Origin: Endozoicomonas sp. 8E
Lineage (GTDB): Bacteria; Pseudomonadota; Gammaproteobacteria; Pseudomonadales; Endozoicomonadaceae
Direction of reading: 5' to 3'
DNA: 64,000 nucleotides
Assembly (NCBI RefSeq): GCF_032883915.1
Contig: NZ_CP120717.1
Span: 1,184,501 to 1,248,500 of the forward strand
Positions 8,801 to 17,300 of this stretch are shown here, piece after piece. The notes under the pieces were generated by a model, which saw only the letters and a program-made list of their open reading frames with translations, was not told the origin of the DNA and did no database searches. The position numbers and the translations under genes were made by a program. The first letter of the stretch is position 1; every line of letters begins with the position of its first letter.

Positions 8801-10492
8801 TGCAGCAAACAGAGGTTCCAGCAGCTGCTGAAGTGTTGGATTACTTTCGAGTCCCAGGAATACCACGGGTCTGCCAGCGGTTAATGCTTTCTGCAACCCA
8901 CTCTCACGTTGTCCAAAATGGGCCTTTTGCTCCGAGGTGATATGGATATTATCAAATAGCTGGCTGAAGCCGGTCTGTCCATTGATCTGGATGACCAGAG
9001 CTGTCCCACGGTGACGTTTGATCCAATGACTGGCCTGGGCAGGTTGTCGATATGTGACTGCCTCAAAAGCATTGTGATCTCTGACTTTTTTCTGTAACTG
9101 AGGGCTCCCGGACAGAGAGAGAGTGTGCTCATCGGTTTCTGCTAATCCCAGGGCTTCCGGCTGCTGTTGCGAATGAGCCACCTGGAGTCGCGGCTCCAGG
9201 CCGGTTGTTTTACGAATAGTCTGCAGTGAACCCAGCAAACAAAACCAGAGTGCCTCAGTGAGGGGAGAGGTTAGGGTGACTGTCCCACCCGCCTGGACCT
9301 GTTCTAACAGACGGGTGTTAGGCACGGCATAGCCTGCCGGGGCAATGGCAATCGGGCTCAGCCAATCGTTGAGGTTACTCTGGTTAATGATGATCGGATT
9401 TTCTGATGAATGATCAGAGCAGGACAGACTTTGGAACAGTGAATGAAGCTCGTCCTTCCCTACCGGCATCTGATAAAACTGAACATCGTCGGGTAATGGA
9501 CAGATCTTCCCATTGCTCTCAAAGCATTGTTGCGCCAGCATTTGCCGAATCGTCTGTGCAAAGGCCAGATCCTGCCAGTCGGCCCCTTTCAGAATCACCC
9601 GTTGTCCAGCCCTCAATGACTCAAGCCTGCCGGGGATGTGCCGGATTCGGCCCTGTTGATCCACCCCGGGGCCACCCAGCAGCAACTGCCGCCAGTTGCT
9701 GTGTAAGTGGCAGTCAATAAGAAGGGTATTGTCGTCGTCCATAGCGCTTTCGGCAGAAGGGTGTTCAGCCAATACCGGAGGAACCGCGTCGATTTTCATC
9801 GATGGCTCATTGCTGGTTTTTGCGTCAAATTGCCAGGTATTGTCCGGGCGATTAATTCGTCGCCAGAAGTCAGCACCGGGTGCGTCGTCACGCTGGCCAA
9901 CCGATGCCAACTGTTCAGGATCTGCCACGACCAATAGAGAAACATGCTCGCCCAGAGTGCGTTTCGTCTGGCTGACTGCGTCATACAAACAAGGGTTATC
10001 CGGGTCCAGAAGATCGTTAAATTTGGGCAGTTCTTCGCTGGTGAGTTTTCGGATATCCATTACCAGGGTGAATGGCTTTGAACCTTCAAACAACTTGCCT
10101 GAAAGCAGAGTGTGGCGACCATCGTCGGAAATGCACAACCGGTTCACCAGGCTGGCCTGTGAGAGATCATCGGGGTGGGAAATAAGTGTGACATCCCGAT
10201 GCATATCGCAGGTTTGGGCAACCAAAAGCTGTCGAACCTCATTATCATTGGCGACAAAACGAAAATCGAAGGCATGAGGGGACTTTTGACGCAGGGAATC
10301 CGTTGAGGATACGGTTCTCGCCTTGTCAGGCAGAGCAATGACAGGTGACGATAGATTCAGTTGGGCTGTTACCTCGCAGACCTCTGCTATCGAAGGTGTA
10401 TCCTGTCTTGCTTTTTTGGCTGGCACGCTGCCATCAGGCTCTGCACTTTCAAAAAAAGGCCTCTTTTTTATCCCATCAATCCGACCATCCAT
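2813..10492 (-). CDS. Giant multi-AAA / transglutaminase-like protein, copy B (2559 residues)
   Basis: Largest copy and the reference for residue numbers. Start: ATG at 10492, 10 nt after GGAGG; a TTG two codons upstream is only 4 nt from it and is absent in copy A. Layout: basic tail 1-60 (PAKKARQD); decayed P-loop-like modules about 70-600; helical part 600-920; first AAA+ domain with GETGTGKS (K937) and LVLDEANL (D1008, E1009), sensor-1-like LTGNPDHY and lid TPRDL; second AAA+ domain with GPAGRGKD (K1276, D1277), VVISEMN (S1331, E1332), FATINPPEYSGRK and PTSRDL (R1439, possible sensor 2). These motifs match the MoxR/midasin/dynein-related AAA_5 group. After an acidic, Pro/Gln-rich linker (about 1640-1725) come a beta-rich domain (1730-1860) and a transglutaminase-like domain with C1955, H1981 and D1998. 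The C-terminal 550 residues are helical, with a probable coiled coil near 2360-2440. No signal peptide; probably cytoplasmic. Cellular role unknown. Confidence 0.93.
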   Translation of the reverse strand: MDGRIDGIKKRPFFESAEPDGSVPAKKARQDTPSIAEVCEVTAQLNLSSPVIALPDKARTVSSTDSLRQKSPHAFDFRFVANDNEVRQLLVAQTCDMHRDVTLISHPDDLSQASLVNRLCISDDGRHTLLSGKLFEGSKPFTLVMDIRKLTSEELPKFNDLLDPDNPCLYDAVSQTKRTLGEHVSLLVVADPEQLASVGQRDDAPGADFWRRINRPDNTWQFDAKTSNEPSMKIDAVPPVLAEHPSAESAMDDDNTLLIDCHLHSNWRQLLLGGPGVDQQGRIRHIPGRLESLRAGQRVILKGADWQDLAFAQTIRQMLAQQCFESNGKICPLPDDVQFYQMPVGKDELHSLFQSLSCSDHSSENPIIINQSNLNDWLSPIAIAPAGYAVPNTRLLEQVQAGGTVTLTSPLTEALWFCLLGSLQTIRKTTGLEPRLQVAHSQQQPEALGLAETDEHTLSLSGSPQLQKKVRDHNAFEAVTYRQPAQASHWIKRHRGTALVIQINGQTGFSQLFDNIHITSEQKAHFGQRESGLQKALTAGRPVVFLGLESNPTLQQLLEPLFAAQPLLVNGQLQAYPQADITLLWPESAKSPSPIFRSKLATGKPCPEIDLWDINADKHNIPRSQLPEQALDKLYKAFKTVPDKLCNPLPEMTEGLLNNLILAARRAQQVDHSLQLLPRHWRKAINSVITHGTRQNPSVRDFMKWACRQLLPDEDQAATADPDQLATIINSTRQLDRAFVTQNLWSLTRAFDPAAFNETFYLSYEKPFSTGDKKEVFNRLCALIVAHGPEAQRQAIAYQLKVTPEATRQCPALATWPSRQIKRLQDALASGWQLNLPSGQTRSDVIQALASDCFHIARGEYVTENPVAERIERIENRLSQSMQWPGSTDQPLSAIAHDLYHGEIGQKDRESRRLSRLHDRLTDSPVIFLEGETGTGKSYFSAKMAKASGQAKVISLGPSDSEQTLMKRWQWQEHADGDRSMAQQNRALMEWANTKSDKDEEYITLVLDEANLTKAGLLASLNGLWEPEPCIYVNAHPVKVSAKHRVILTGNPDHYSGRQLDPALKEKLPRAYYPRLDQAFLRDRVVEPALVNQLQRHLTGPQINKILSAASGGVMALWQYYQELLPQHEFTPRDLTDICSWVGWYLDRALSEGESASCEQVNSLIQQSFRDVLGPEISETQQDALSALEIWFAARYQLDNTLRDRVHNHTLPDIQRDFDAFTKEFRPEFDTSGSAVIELVQGLGQDLSRCQQAYHRKIKHGGRQATLIEGPAGRGKDATLNLMIESVKQQAEKKGETMPEIFLLNACDCSWDKVCEAIQKAKEQGGIVVISEMNLIDSQHLEGELNDILAGDAHSGFHLFATINPPEYSGRKPLSPALKGRFRHLPIRQYNPAELHNIAGKVLPESSKGKFVAKKLTEKHCLLRACLERKNLPLQPTSRDLQNVAMAVKRGGDFTEKAIHQCLNQHYRLYLMAANISLEKLPESATLAMGKNELDSGLCQWFNEKAPGIDRPWLIRGSDRNSIDETNHEICINTDLSDKEAKTEIITRVAQARWQASGLSLRPDESDDTLTRALYRHWQQCWFNRLFGQTGVDAASVFSLTAEEKQTLKMTANQPYLQAADQRISAWKDDEVQCWPVFWLQISDLLNHLTDDFSNQASAVGGDKAPSEDMPQVHEVQAPALGQRPNHEPLPANKAPEKCNPQALVAQTPTLDHITDYENLGKSRHIDSIIFYQMYPSTGLYRWWAEDIYVSPEGEVEATSINDRHIQGAEVIIPALLPEHDQPATLASKQTLGTFDCKPRNGRYTLPSLKPDNYIVALRITPELPFTLIRDRYTGLHTVFVPGARANQSIRFAYVVESRKPGEKTSTEEVRSNASNRLDARCSAAMKTVMKGVLENISLQPTEIQEPLLRIKTAKDTSERIKAIKDYCTKFSGAAAPEHNQNFFHFLVTRRQGSCRHRVPVFIAFCRYFGIPCRQMVNNVHAFAEYSTDCGQTWTSADLGGRPGEITESLPDFQPIKRFSGSGTELKKKSNLLQGLMQSADLAQQQTLAKACGISLEELDKALETGCELPAPHLSIAEMVVNLWNRKDLTGFSMGVSILESLETETLSHEEKRLVGLVPDRDLDIYRRPMSEAVKQILSDSDEDQVTEPLRILHSKMIVQGKEDPMHWLFSMVKILIDSDLTKPPVIDFAQKALTSGWLDSVPTFSRDHSEFREHHELLVRLQGIDEMKVAADRCLKNFYRVLLSREKNCGLWQWAYENRLLRKVRTSLVSHCHDGFSRSLEDQIISSSIKKDWTDEPEGVPCIDRMLLRHPAFVKSISGKANHRPVIIIGQPSWGYPWEDRLLNEKVEVLSQRLAENRPDLKHLLEKLNQVQATEKQLQNTLAALARDRNKVPARPRDRTLEEEYQKKRSVIRSRYEAILETLALSLREKVLVRDLKDNCRKAIQQAFSHYLYGVTHSKGGRLSYCWADAEVGSWQKHSYGAHAPSSPEELHAMMLEIKSPSEFQESVKDNYLRQAHNANNALVLKSDELTTIAEEFLHSVNLNSLCDALSDRVVAGS

Positions 10493-10591
10493 AGTCAATC
10501 TACCTCCCGGAGGAATGCTTGAAGTTGTTTGATCGTTTGACCTTCAGACAGGAGAAAAGTTCTATTTGGAGGGTAACCCGAAACCATTAAA
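10493..10591 (-). promoter_or_regulatory. Conserved 5' leader of copy B
   Basis: Same leader as copy A with few changes, including AACTTTTCTCC, CTGAAGGTC and the GGAGG ribosome binding site. Homology to the A-B gap stops abruptly at about 10592, where inserted DNA begins. Confidence 0.4.
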
Positions 10592-10657
10592 GGACTATAA
10601 GTGTAGTTGTCAGTGCTACCCAGTGGACTATAACGGTAGTTGTCAGTGCTACCCAGT
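10592..10657. repeat. 33-bp direct tandem repeat, two units
   Basis: Two adjacent 33-bp units (10592-10624 and 10625-10657) start GGACTATAA and end GTCAGTGCTACCCAGT. They differ at only two or three bases. They sit exactly where the normal intergenic sequence of the array is broken. The following 97 bases up to the hicB-like gene show nothing I can name. Confidence 0.85.
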
Positions 10658-10754
10658 CATGGATGAGTGTATAGGCGGTTAATGAATACTGAGATGCCGG
10701 GCCGGAAACCGCAGCGGCCCAAAAAGGCATAATGAACCCCCGGAGGTGGTAACC

Positions 10755-11027
10755 ATGAAATATCCAGTAGTTCTGCATACAGACGACGGCGAAAGCTATG
10801 GCGTAATGGTGCCGGACATCGAAGGATGTTTTTCCGCCGGTAACAGCATCGAAGAAGCCCTGGCAAACGTCAAAGAAGCCATCGAAGGCCATCTTGAGAT
10901 CAACATGACTTTGCCGGTCCTGTTGTTGCGGCAGATCGACAAGTTGGTGGAAGCTGACCCGTCTTACCGAACCCGCTCTGGTTTCCTTCAGGAAATTGCA
11001 CGCGCCAAGCTGCGCTCAATAGGTTGA
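10755..11027 (+). CDS. HicB-family antitoxin-like protein, shortened, orphan
   Basis: Ninety residues from the ATG at 10755, which follows GGAGG with an 8-nt spacer; a GTG three codons upstream overlaps that ribosome binding site and is rejected. Residues 1-48 match the HicB N-terminal fold (MKYPVVLHTDDGESYGV, VPDIEGCFSAG, EALANVKEAIEGHLE). Residues 49-90 look like the HicB C-terminal DNA-binding part (LPVLLLRQIDKLVEA, RTRSGFLQEIARAKL). In usual HicB proteins a linker of tens of residues separates these parts; here they are directly joined, suggesting an in-frame internal deletion. HicB normally neutralises the HicA RNase and represses its own operon. No hicA-like reading frame is present upstream or downstream. 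It lies on the strand opposite to the array, within inserted DNA. It may be a relic, an orphan repressor, or an antitoxin acting on a toxin elsewhere. Confidence 0.8.
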   Translation: MKYPVVLHTDDGESYGVMVPDIEGCFSAGNSIEEALANVKEAIEGHLEINMTLPVLLLRQIDKLVEADPSYRTRSGFLQEIARAKLRSIG

Positions 11028-11046
11028 CATCCCCCCGCCATAAAAA

Positions 11047-11317
11047 GGGTGTCGCAAAACTCCAACAACTCGTTCCCGTGCTCTGAGGGTGTCGCAAAAC
11101 TCCAACAGCTCGTTGCCATGCTCTGAGGTCGTCATTCCCGCGAAGGCGGGAATCCAGCGCCAACGGCGGATCTCTGCCTTCTCGAGGATGGCAAGGCCAG
11201 GGGGGGCACCGGGCAGTATGGTTCTGGTGGTGAGTCAGTGTGGATTCCCGCCTTCGCGGGAATGACGGGAATGAGGAGAGAGTTTTGCGACACCCTCGAC
11301 AAGGCGGGGAGTGTCAC
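11047..11317. repeat. Composite palindromic repeat element (MITE-like), B-C gap
   Basis: The element is bounded by an inverted pair, GGGTGTCGCAAAACTC at the left (first copy 11047, second about 40 bp on) and GAGTTTTGCGACACCC at the right (ending near 11295). Inside are two 20-bp palindromes, 11134-11153 and 11244-11263, each an 8-bp stem (ATTCCCGC / GCGGGAAT) with a 4-base loop. The tail GACAAGGCGGGGAGTGTCACC is shared with the element upstream of copy H. No coding potential; short frames within it are not genes. The hairpins could end or attenuate transcription between convergent hicB-like and array genes, but no U-tract follows. Confidence 0.85.
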
Positions 11318-11324
11318 CAAACGG

Positions 11325-14300
11325 TTAACAAGTATTCAGTGACTCACAAAGCGAATTCAAATTCACACTGTTCAAAAACTCTTCGGTAATTTTTATCAGC
11401 TCCGCAGATCTGAGCACCAGGGCGTTATTGTCGCCCAGTGTCTGTCGCAGGTAGGTGTCATCAACCGATTTCTCAAACCATTCGGATCGATCAATTTCAG
11501 AGAACATGGCATACAGCTCTTCCGGGGAAGATGGGTCATGAGCGCCATAGTAGTCCCGATTGCTTTCAAACCGGACAGGAGCATCGCCCCAACAATAGGT
11601 TAAACGACCACCCTTCGAGTGTGTCAATTCATACAGGTAGTGACAAAAGGCCTGAAGAATCGCCTGTTTGCATTTGTTTTCTAAATCACTGGCAAACTCT
11701 GCGTCCTTGTGTAACACGTCACCAGACTCAGGAATGGGTCTGTAGCGGTTGTAAATACCAATCATGTAGCCTCGGTTTGAGACCACATCATCTTGTTTGA
11801 CTTTTTCCAATAACAGCTTTAAATCGGGGTTTTTCTTAGCTTTCAGTTGCAACAGGTCCCGGGCTTTTTTATCAATTAATGTGCTGCTCCAGAAAGGGTG
11901 GCCCAGGATAATCAGCGGACGGTGTCTGGCCCTGACCGAGTGCAACTGCACAAATGCGGGCTGGTTCACCAGCATTCGTTCTATATTCGGAACACCCTCA
12001 GGGTCATCCGTCCAGGCGGTATCTAAAGATGGGTTGGTAATTTTATCATTAAGGGTTGGCGAAGCCCCTTCGTGACAATGACTGACGAGCATGTCATTGC
12101 CTTTTCTCGCCAGAAAGTATTCATAAATCGACCGCCAGCTCTGGCTTTTTTTCCCCCTTTTCAGTACTGTCTGGTACCACTTTTTCAGGCAATTCGCAGC
12201 TTCAACCTTCAGTTCTTCGATGCCTTTCAGACGCATCAACAGCTCATGATGTTGAAGGGGCATAATAATCTCGTCGCTATACCTTGGCAGTGGGTTCAGC
12301 CAACCCAATTCCAGAACTTTAAGGGCAAAGCGAATAATCGAGGGGTTGGCCAGGTCACTGTGCTCAAGTATATTCACCATCGAACCCAGCCACTCGAGGG
12401 GGCGTGCTTTAGCCTCAACAATCATTTTTGAGTGCAATGATTGGAGTTGTTCGATGACCCGGACTTCATCACCGTCAGATAATATGTTTATGACAACCGC
12501 CGACATCGGCCAGAAACTCCAGTCGCAAGAAATAAACTTACCGACCAGTTGCTGCTCGAAAGAGCCCAATGCCTCTGTCTCCAGGGACTCTATCATTGAG
12601 ACACCCATGGAGAAACCGGTTAAATCTTTTCCTTTCCAAAGCTTCAATACCGTTTTACAGATACCCAGGTTTTTTCCTGGTAATGTACCGCCTGTCTCAA
12701 TGACCTTGTTCAGTTCCTCAAGGCTCATACCGTAGGTTTTAGCGAGAGTCTGTTGTTGTGCTGAATCAGCACCCATCAGAAGGCCCAGCAGGAGATCCCT
12801 CGCCTTCTTTGACTCTCTGCTGACTTTATTGGTGCGCTGGAAGTCAGATGGGATTTTTCTTAGCTCAGCAGGCGCCCCGCCCAAATCCACTGACTTCCAG
12901 GTTTGGCCTCTATCGACAGAATACTCTGCAAAGGCGTGGACACGGTTGATTATTTCCCGACATGGAATCCCAAAATAACGACAAAAAGCAATAAAAACAG
13001 GCGTCCGATGACGACAACTGCCTTGTCGCCGTGTTACGAGGAAGTGAAAGAAATTGACATCGTGCCTTGCTGGTTCAGCAGCTCCGGAAAACTTCAGGCA
13101 ATAGTCCCTGATCGCACTGATGCGTTGCGTCGTGTTTTTTGCGTTCATTATTGCCTGCAAAGGCACCTTTATTTCAGGCAGTTGTTGTTTAACCTCAGCA
13201 AACAGTTTGTTCAATACTGCTTCTATACCTTTGGAGCAGCGGGCGTCAAAACGTATTGATTGTGCTGGCTGGAATTTTTTAGCCAGTGTTTTTTTGCTCG
13301 GCTCTCTGGGTTCCACGACATAAGTAAATTGAATAATCTGACCGGCTTTGGCTTCGGGAACAGACAGTGTGTGCAGCCCGGTATATCGATCCCTGAGCAG
13401 GGTATATGGCAAAACGGGTTCTATACGCAGGGCCACGATACAGTCTTCAGGCGTCAGACTGGGCAATGCATATTGGCCATTGCCTGATGACGCTTTGTAG
13501 TTTGCCAGTGTCTGGTTTTTGGCTAACGTCAGCTCCTGGTTACGCCCCGGTAACTGTTCGGGTATAAGGATTTCGATCCCCTGCAGGTGTTGATCACCCA
13601 TATCGGTCAGCTCGACCTCACCCTTGGCAGATACATTAATATCCTTCGCGCGCAAGCGATACATAGTGAAAGGGTAGTTCGTGTCAAAAATTTTATAATT
13701 GTCGAATACTCTCTTCTTCTGGCGCTGATAGTCCGTGCCCCGGTCCAGGGCATTGGCCTGTTTCCTGCGAACTTCTGAAGTGCATTCCTCAGGAGCCTTG
13801 TCACTGTCGATCACTCTATCCTGGCGAGTATAATCGTGCGCACAATGGTTCAGCAGATCACTGATCTGATGCCAGAACCCAGGCCAAAATTGAACTTCAC
13901 TGGCTTTCCACGTCCTTATCTGCTGGTCAGCCGCCTCGAGATAAGGCTGGTTGGTTGACGTTTTCAGTGTTTGTTTCTGTGCATCCGTCAGGGGAAATAC
14001 GCTATCAGCGTCCACGCCCAACTGGCCATACTCACGATCAAACCAGCGTCGCTGCCAGTGTCGGTAAAGTGTCTGGGTGAGAATATCGTCGGACTCATCC
14101 GGTTTCACTGAAAGACCCGATGCCTGCCAGCGGGTACGTGCCAGCATCCTGATGATTTCCGTTCTGGCTTCCTCTCTATTCAGATCAGTTTTAATACGAA
14201 TTTCATGGCGTTTTTCATCCATACTGTTGCAATCACTGTGTCGTATCAACCAGGGGCGATCAATGCCTGATACCCATTCGCAAAGTCTGGTATCAAGTGC

Positions 14301-17300
14301 TTCGTTACTCATGGCAATAGCCGATGACCCGGGCAGTTCCTCCAGCGACAGCCCGGCTGCCATCAGGTAAAGCCGGTAGTGCCGTTGGAAGCATTGATTC
14401 AGTCCGTTGTCGGTAAAATCCCTTGCTCTGATAACAGCCCTGGCGACGTTCTGTAAATCACGACTGGTTGGCTGTAACGGCAGTTTTTTGCGTTGCAGGT
14501 GAGCCCTTAAAAGACAATGTTTTTCTGTTAGTTTTTTAGCGGCGAATGTCCCTTCTAAGGACTCTGGCAACACTTTTCCGACAATGGTCTGCAATTCGGT
14601 CTGGTTATACTGCCGGATCGGCAAATGTCTAAAACGCCCTTTCAGCGCCGGTGATAAGGGTTTTCGCCCGCTGTACTCAGGGGGGTTGATGGTGGCAAAG
14701 AGGTGGAAACCCGGATGGGCGTCACCGGCCAGAATATCGTTCAATTCACCTTCCAGATGCTGGCTGTCGATCAGATTCATTTCCGAAATCACCACGATAC
14801 CGCCTTCCACTTTTGCCTTCTGGATCGCTTCACACACTCTGTCCCAGGAACAATCACAGGCGTTCAGGTAAAAGACTTCCGGCATGGATTCTCCCCGTCG
14901 TCTAGCCTCCTCTCTGACACTTTCAATCACCAGGTTTAGCGTGGCATCCTTACCCCGTCCGGCTGGACCTTCGATCAGCGTCGCCTGTCGTCCGCCGTGT
15001 TTCCTGTCGAGGTGATAAGCCTGCTGACAGCGGCTTAAATCCTGTCCAAGTTGTTGCACCAGTTCACTGACTGCTGATCCGGAGGTGTCAAACTCGGGTC
15101 GGATTTTTTGGGTGACTGTACTGAAAGTCTGCTGAATATCTGACAGGGTCTTGTTGCGAACTCTGTCGCTCAGGGTGTTCTCCGGTTGGTAACGGGCAGC
15201 AAACCAGATTTCCAGTGCTGACAGGGCATCCCGATGAGTTTCGGTGATTTCGGACCCCAGCACATCCCGAAAACTTTGTTGGATTAACCCTTGCACTTGC
15301 TTGCAGTTAACCCTGTCACCAGGGGATAACGAACGATCAAGATACCAACCCACCCAGCTGCAGATATCCGTCAGATCCCTGGGGGTAAACTCATGTTCTG
15401 GCAACAGTTCCTGATAATACTGCCACAGTACCATTACGCCCTCGGTGGCAATGCGTGCTATGTCGTTTATTTGCTGAGACTCCGGCAGATGCCGTTGTAA
15501 ATGATTGAGCAGAGCCGGCTCCACCACTCTGTCCCGGAGAAAAGCCTGGTCCAGACGAGGATAGTAAGCCCTGGGCAGTTTCTCTTTCAGGGCAGAATCC
15601 AACTGGCGTCCGCCGTAATGAATGGGGTTACCGGTGAGAATCACCCGGTGTTCTGTGCTGACCGGGACAGGATGACCATTCACATAAATGCAGGGTTCCG
15701 GTTCCCATAAGCCGTTCAGGGACGCCAGCAATCCGGCTTTGGCCAGGTTGGCTTCATCCAGAACCAGGGTGATATATTTTCCTTCAATATAGCCTCCGTC
15801 TTTGGGGTGTGAGGTCCTGGCCCATTCCATCAGCGCCCGGTTTTGCTCTGCCATAGAGCGGTCGCCATCAGCGTGATTCTGCCACTGCCAGCATTTCATA
15901 AGAGTCTGTTCGCTGTCAGAAGGTCCAAGGGACAGCACTGCAGCCGATCCTGAAGCTTTTGCCATTTTCGCTGAAAAGTAACTTTTCCCGGTGCCGGTTT
16001 CCCCCTGCAGGAATATAACAGGAGCGTCTTTAAGCCGGTCATGGAGTCGGGATAAACGACGGCTTTCACGATCCTTCTGACTCATCTCACCGTGATAAAG
16101 ATCCCGGGCCAGGGCTGACCAGGGCTCATCAGTCGAGCCTTGCCATGCCAGTGATCCAGACAGTCGATGTTTTATACGTTCAATGCCTTCTGTTTCGGAG
16201 TTCGCGATTCTGGTCATCTGAAAACAATCAGTCGCCAGAGATTTAATGACATCGGATCGGGTCCGCCCTGAGGGTAGAGATAACTGCCAGCCAGAGGCCA
16301 GTGCATCCTGTAGACGTTTGATCTGTCTTGATGGCCTTAAGGCTAAGGTTTGATAGTGTTCTTCTGCCTGCGGATCGACTGCCAACTGACAGGCCATTGC
16401 CTGTCGATTTTTTTCAGGGATATGGTCCACGATCAGGGCACAGAGCCTGTCGAGAGCTTCTTTTTCATCCCGCCATGGAAATGGATTTTCATAGGACAGT
16501 TGTAACTTTTCATTAAATACAGCCGGGTCAAAGGCTCTGGCCAGTGACCACAGGTTCTGCTGCACAAACTCTCTGTCTAAGCCCGGGGCACTATTGATGA
16601 TCTCATTTAACTGATCCGGATCTACCGAGGCAGGTTGATCCTCATCCGGCTTTTTATGAGCATCTGGCGTCTTATCCGGGAACAACTGCCAACAAGCCAC
16701 TTTCATAAAATCACGCACTGACGGGGTCTGCCGGGTGCCATGGCTGATGAGGCTATTAATGGCCTTGCGCCAGTGGCGGGGCAGAAGCTGTGGAGAATGG
16801 TCAACCTGCTGTGCTCGCCGGGCAGCCAGCATCAGGTTATTCAACAACCCTTCGGTCAGTTCAGGCAGAGGGCTACAAAGGTGGTCAGGTACAGTTTTAA
16901 AGGCTTCGTAAAGTTCGTTAAGTGCCTGTTCTGGCAGTTCAGCCCGTGGGATACCATGCTTGTCTCCATTGAGACCCCAGAGATCGACCTCCGGGCACGG
17001 GCTACCTGCGGCCACCATCGAACGAAATACTGAAGAGGGGCTTATCACAGACTCAGGCCAGAGTATTGTGACATGAGCGTGTGGGTAGGCTTCTAATTGG
17101 CCATTCAACAATAAAGGTTGGCCAACCACCAGGGGTTCCAGAAGCTGCTGAAGGGTTGGATTACTTTCCAGCCCCCGGAATACCACTGGCCTGCCAGCGG
17201 TCAATGCCTCCTGTAACTCACTCTGACGTCGTCCAAAAAGGGCCTTTTGTTCCGAGGTGATATGGATATTATCAAACAGTTGGCTGAAGCCGGTCTGTTC

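Noticed and set aside
9696-10277. Plus-strand frames of about 100-190 codons opposite the N-terminal part of several array copies
   Set aside because: They recur at the same relative place in each copy because the opposite strand encodes a conserved protein; their sequences are Ser/Arg-rich shadows without starts or ribosome binding sites.
10492-10498. TTG start two codons before the ATG of copy B (and equivalents in F and G)
   Set aside because: It would be only 4 nt from GGAGG in B; copy A lacks it and copy C starts with GTG at the ATG position.
11134-11263. Palindromes as intrinsic terminators
   Set aside because: Stems are strong, but no U-tract follows on either strand, and the same palindromes occur repeatedly in a mobile-type element.
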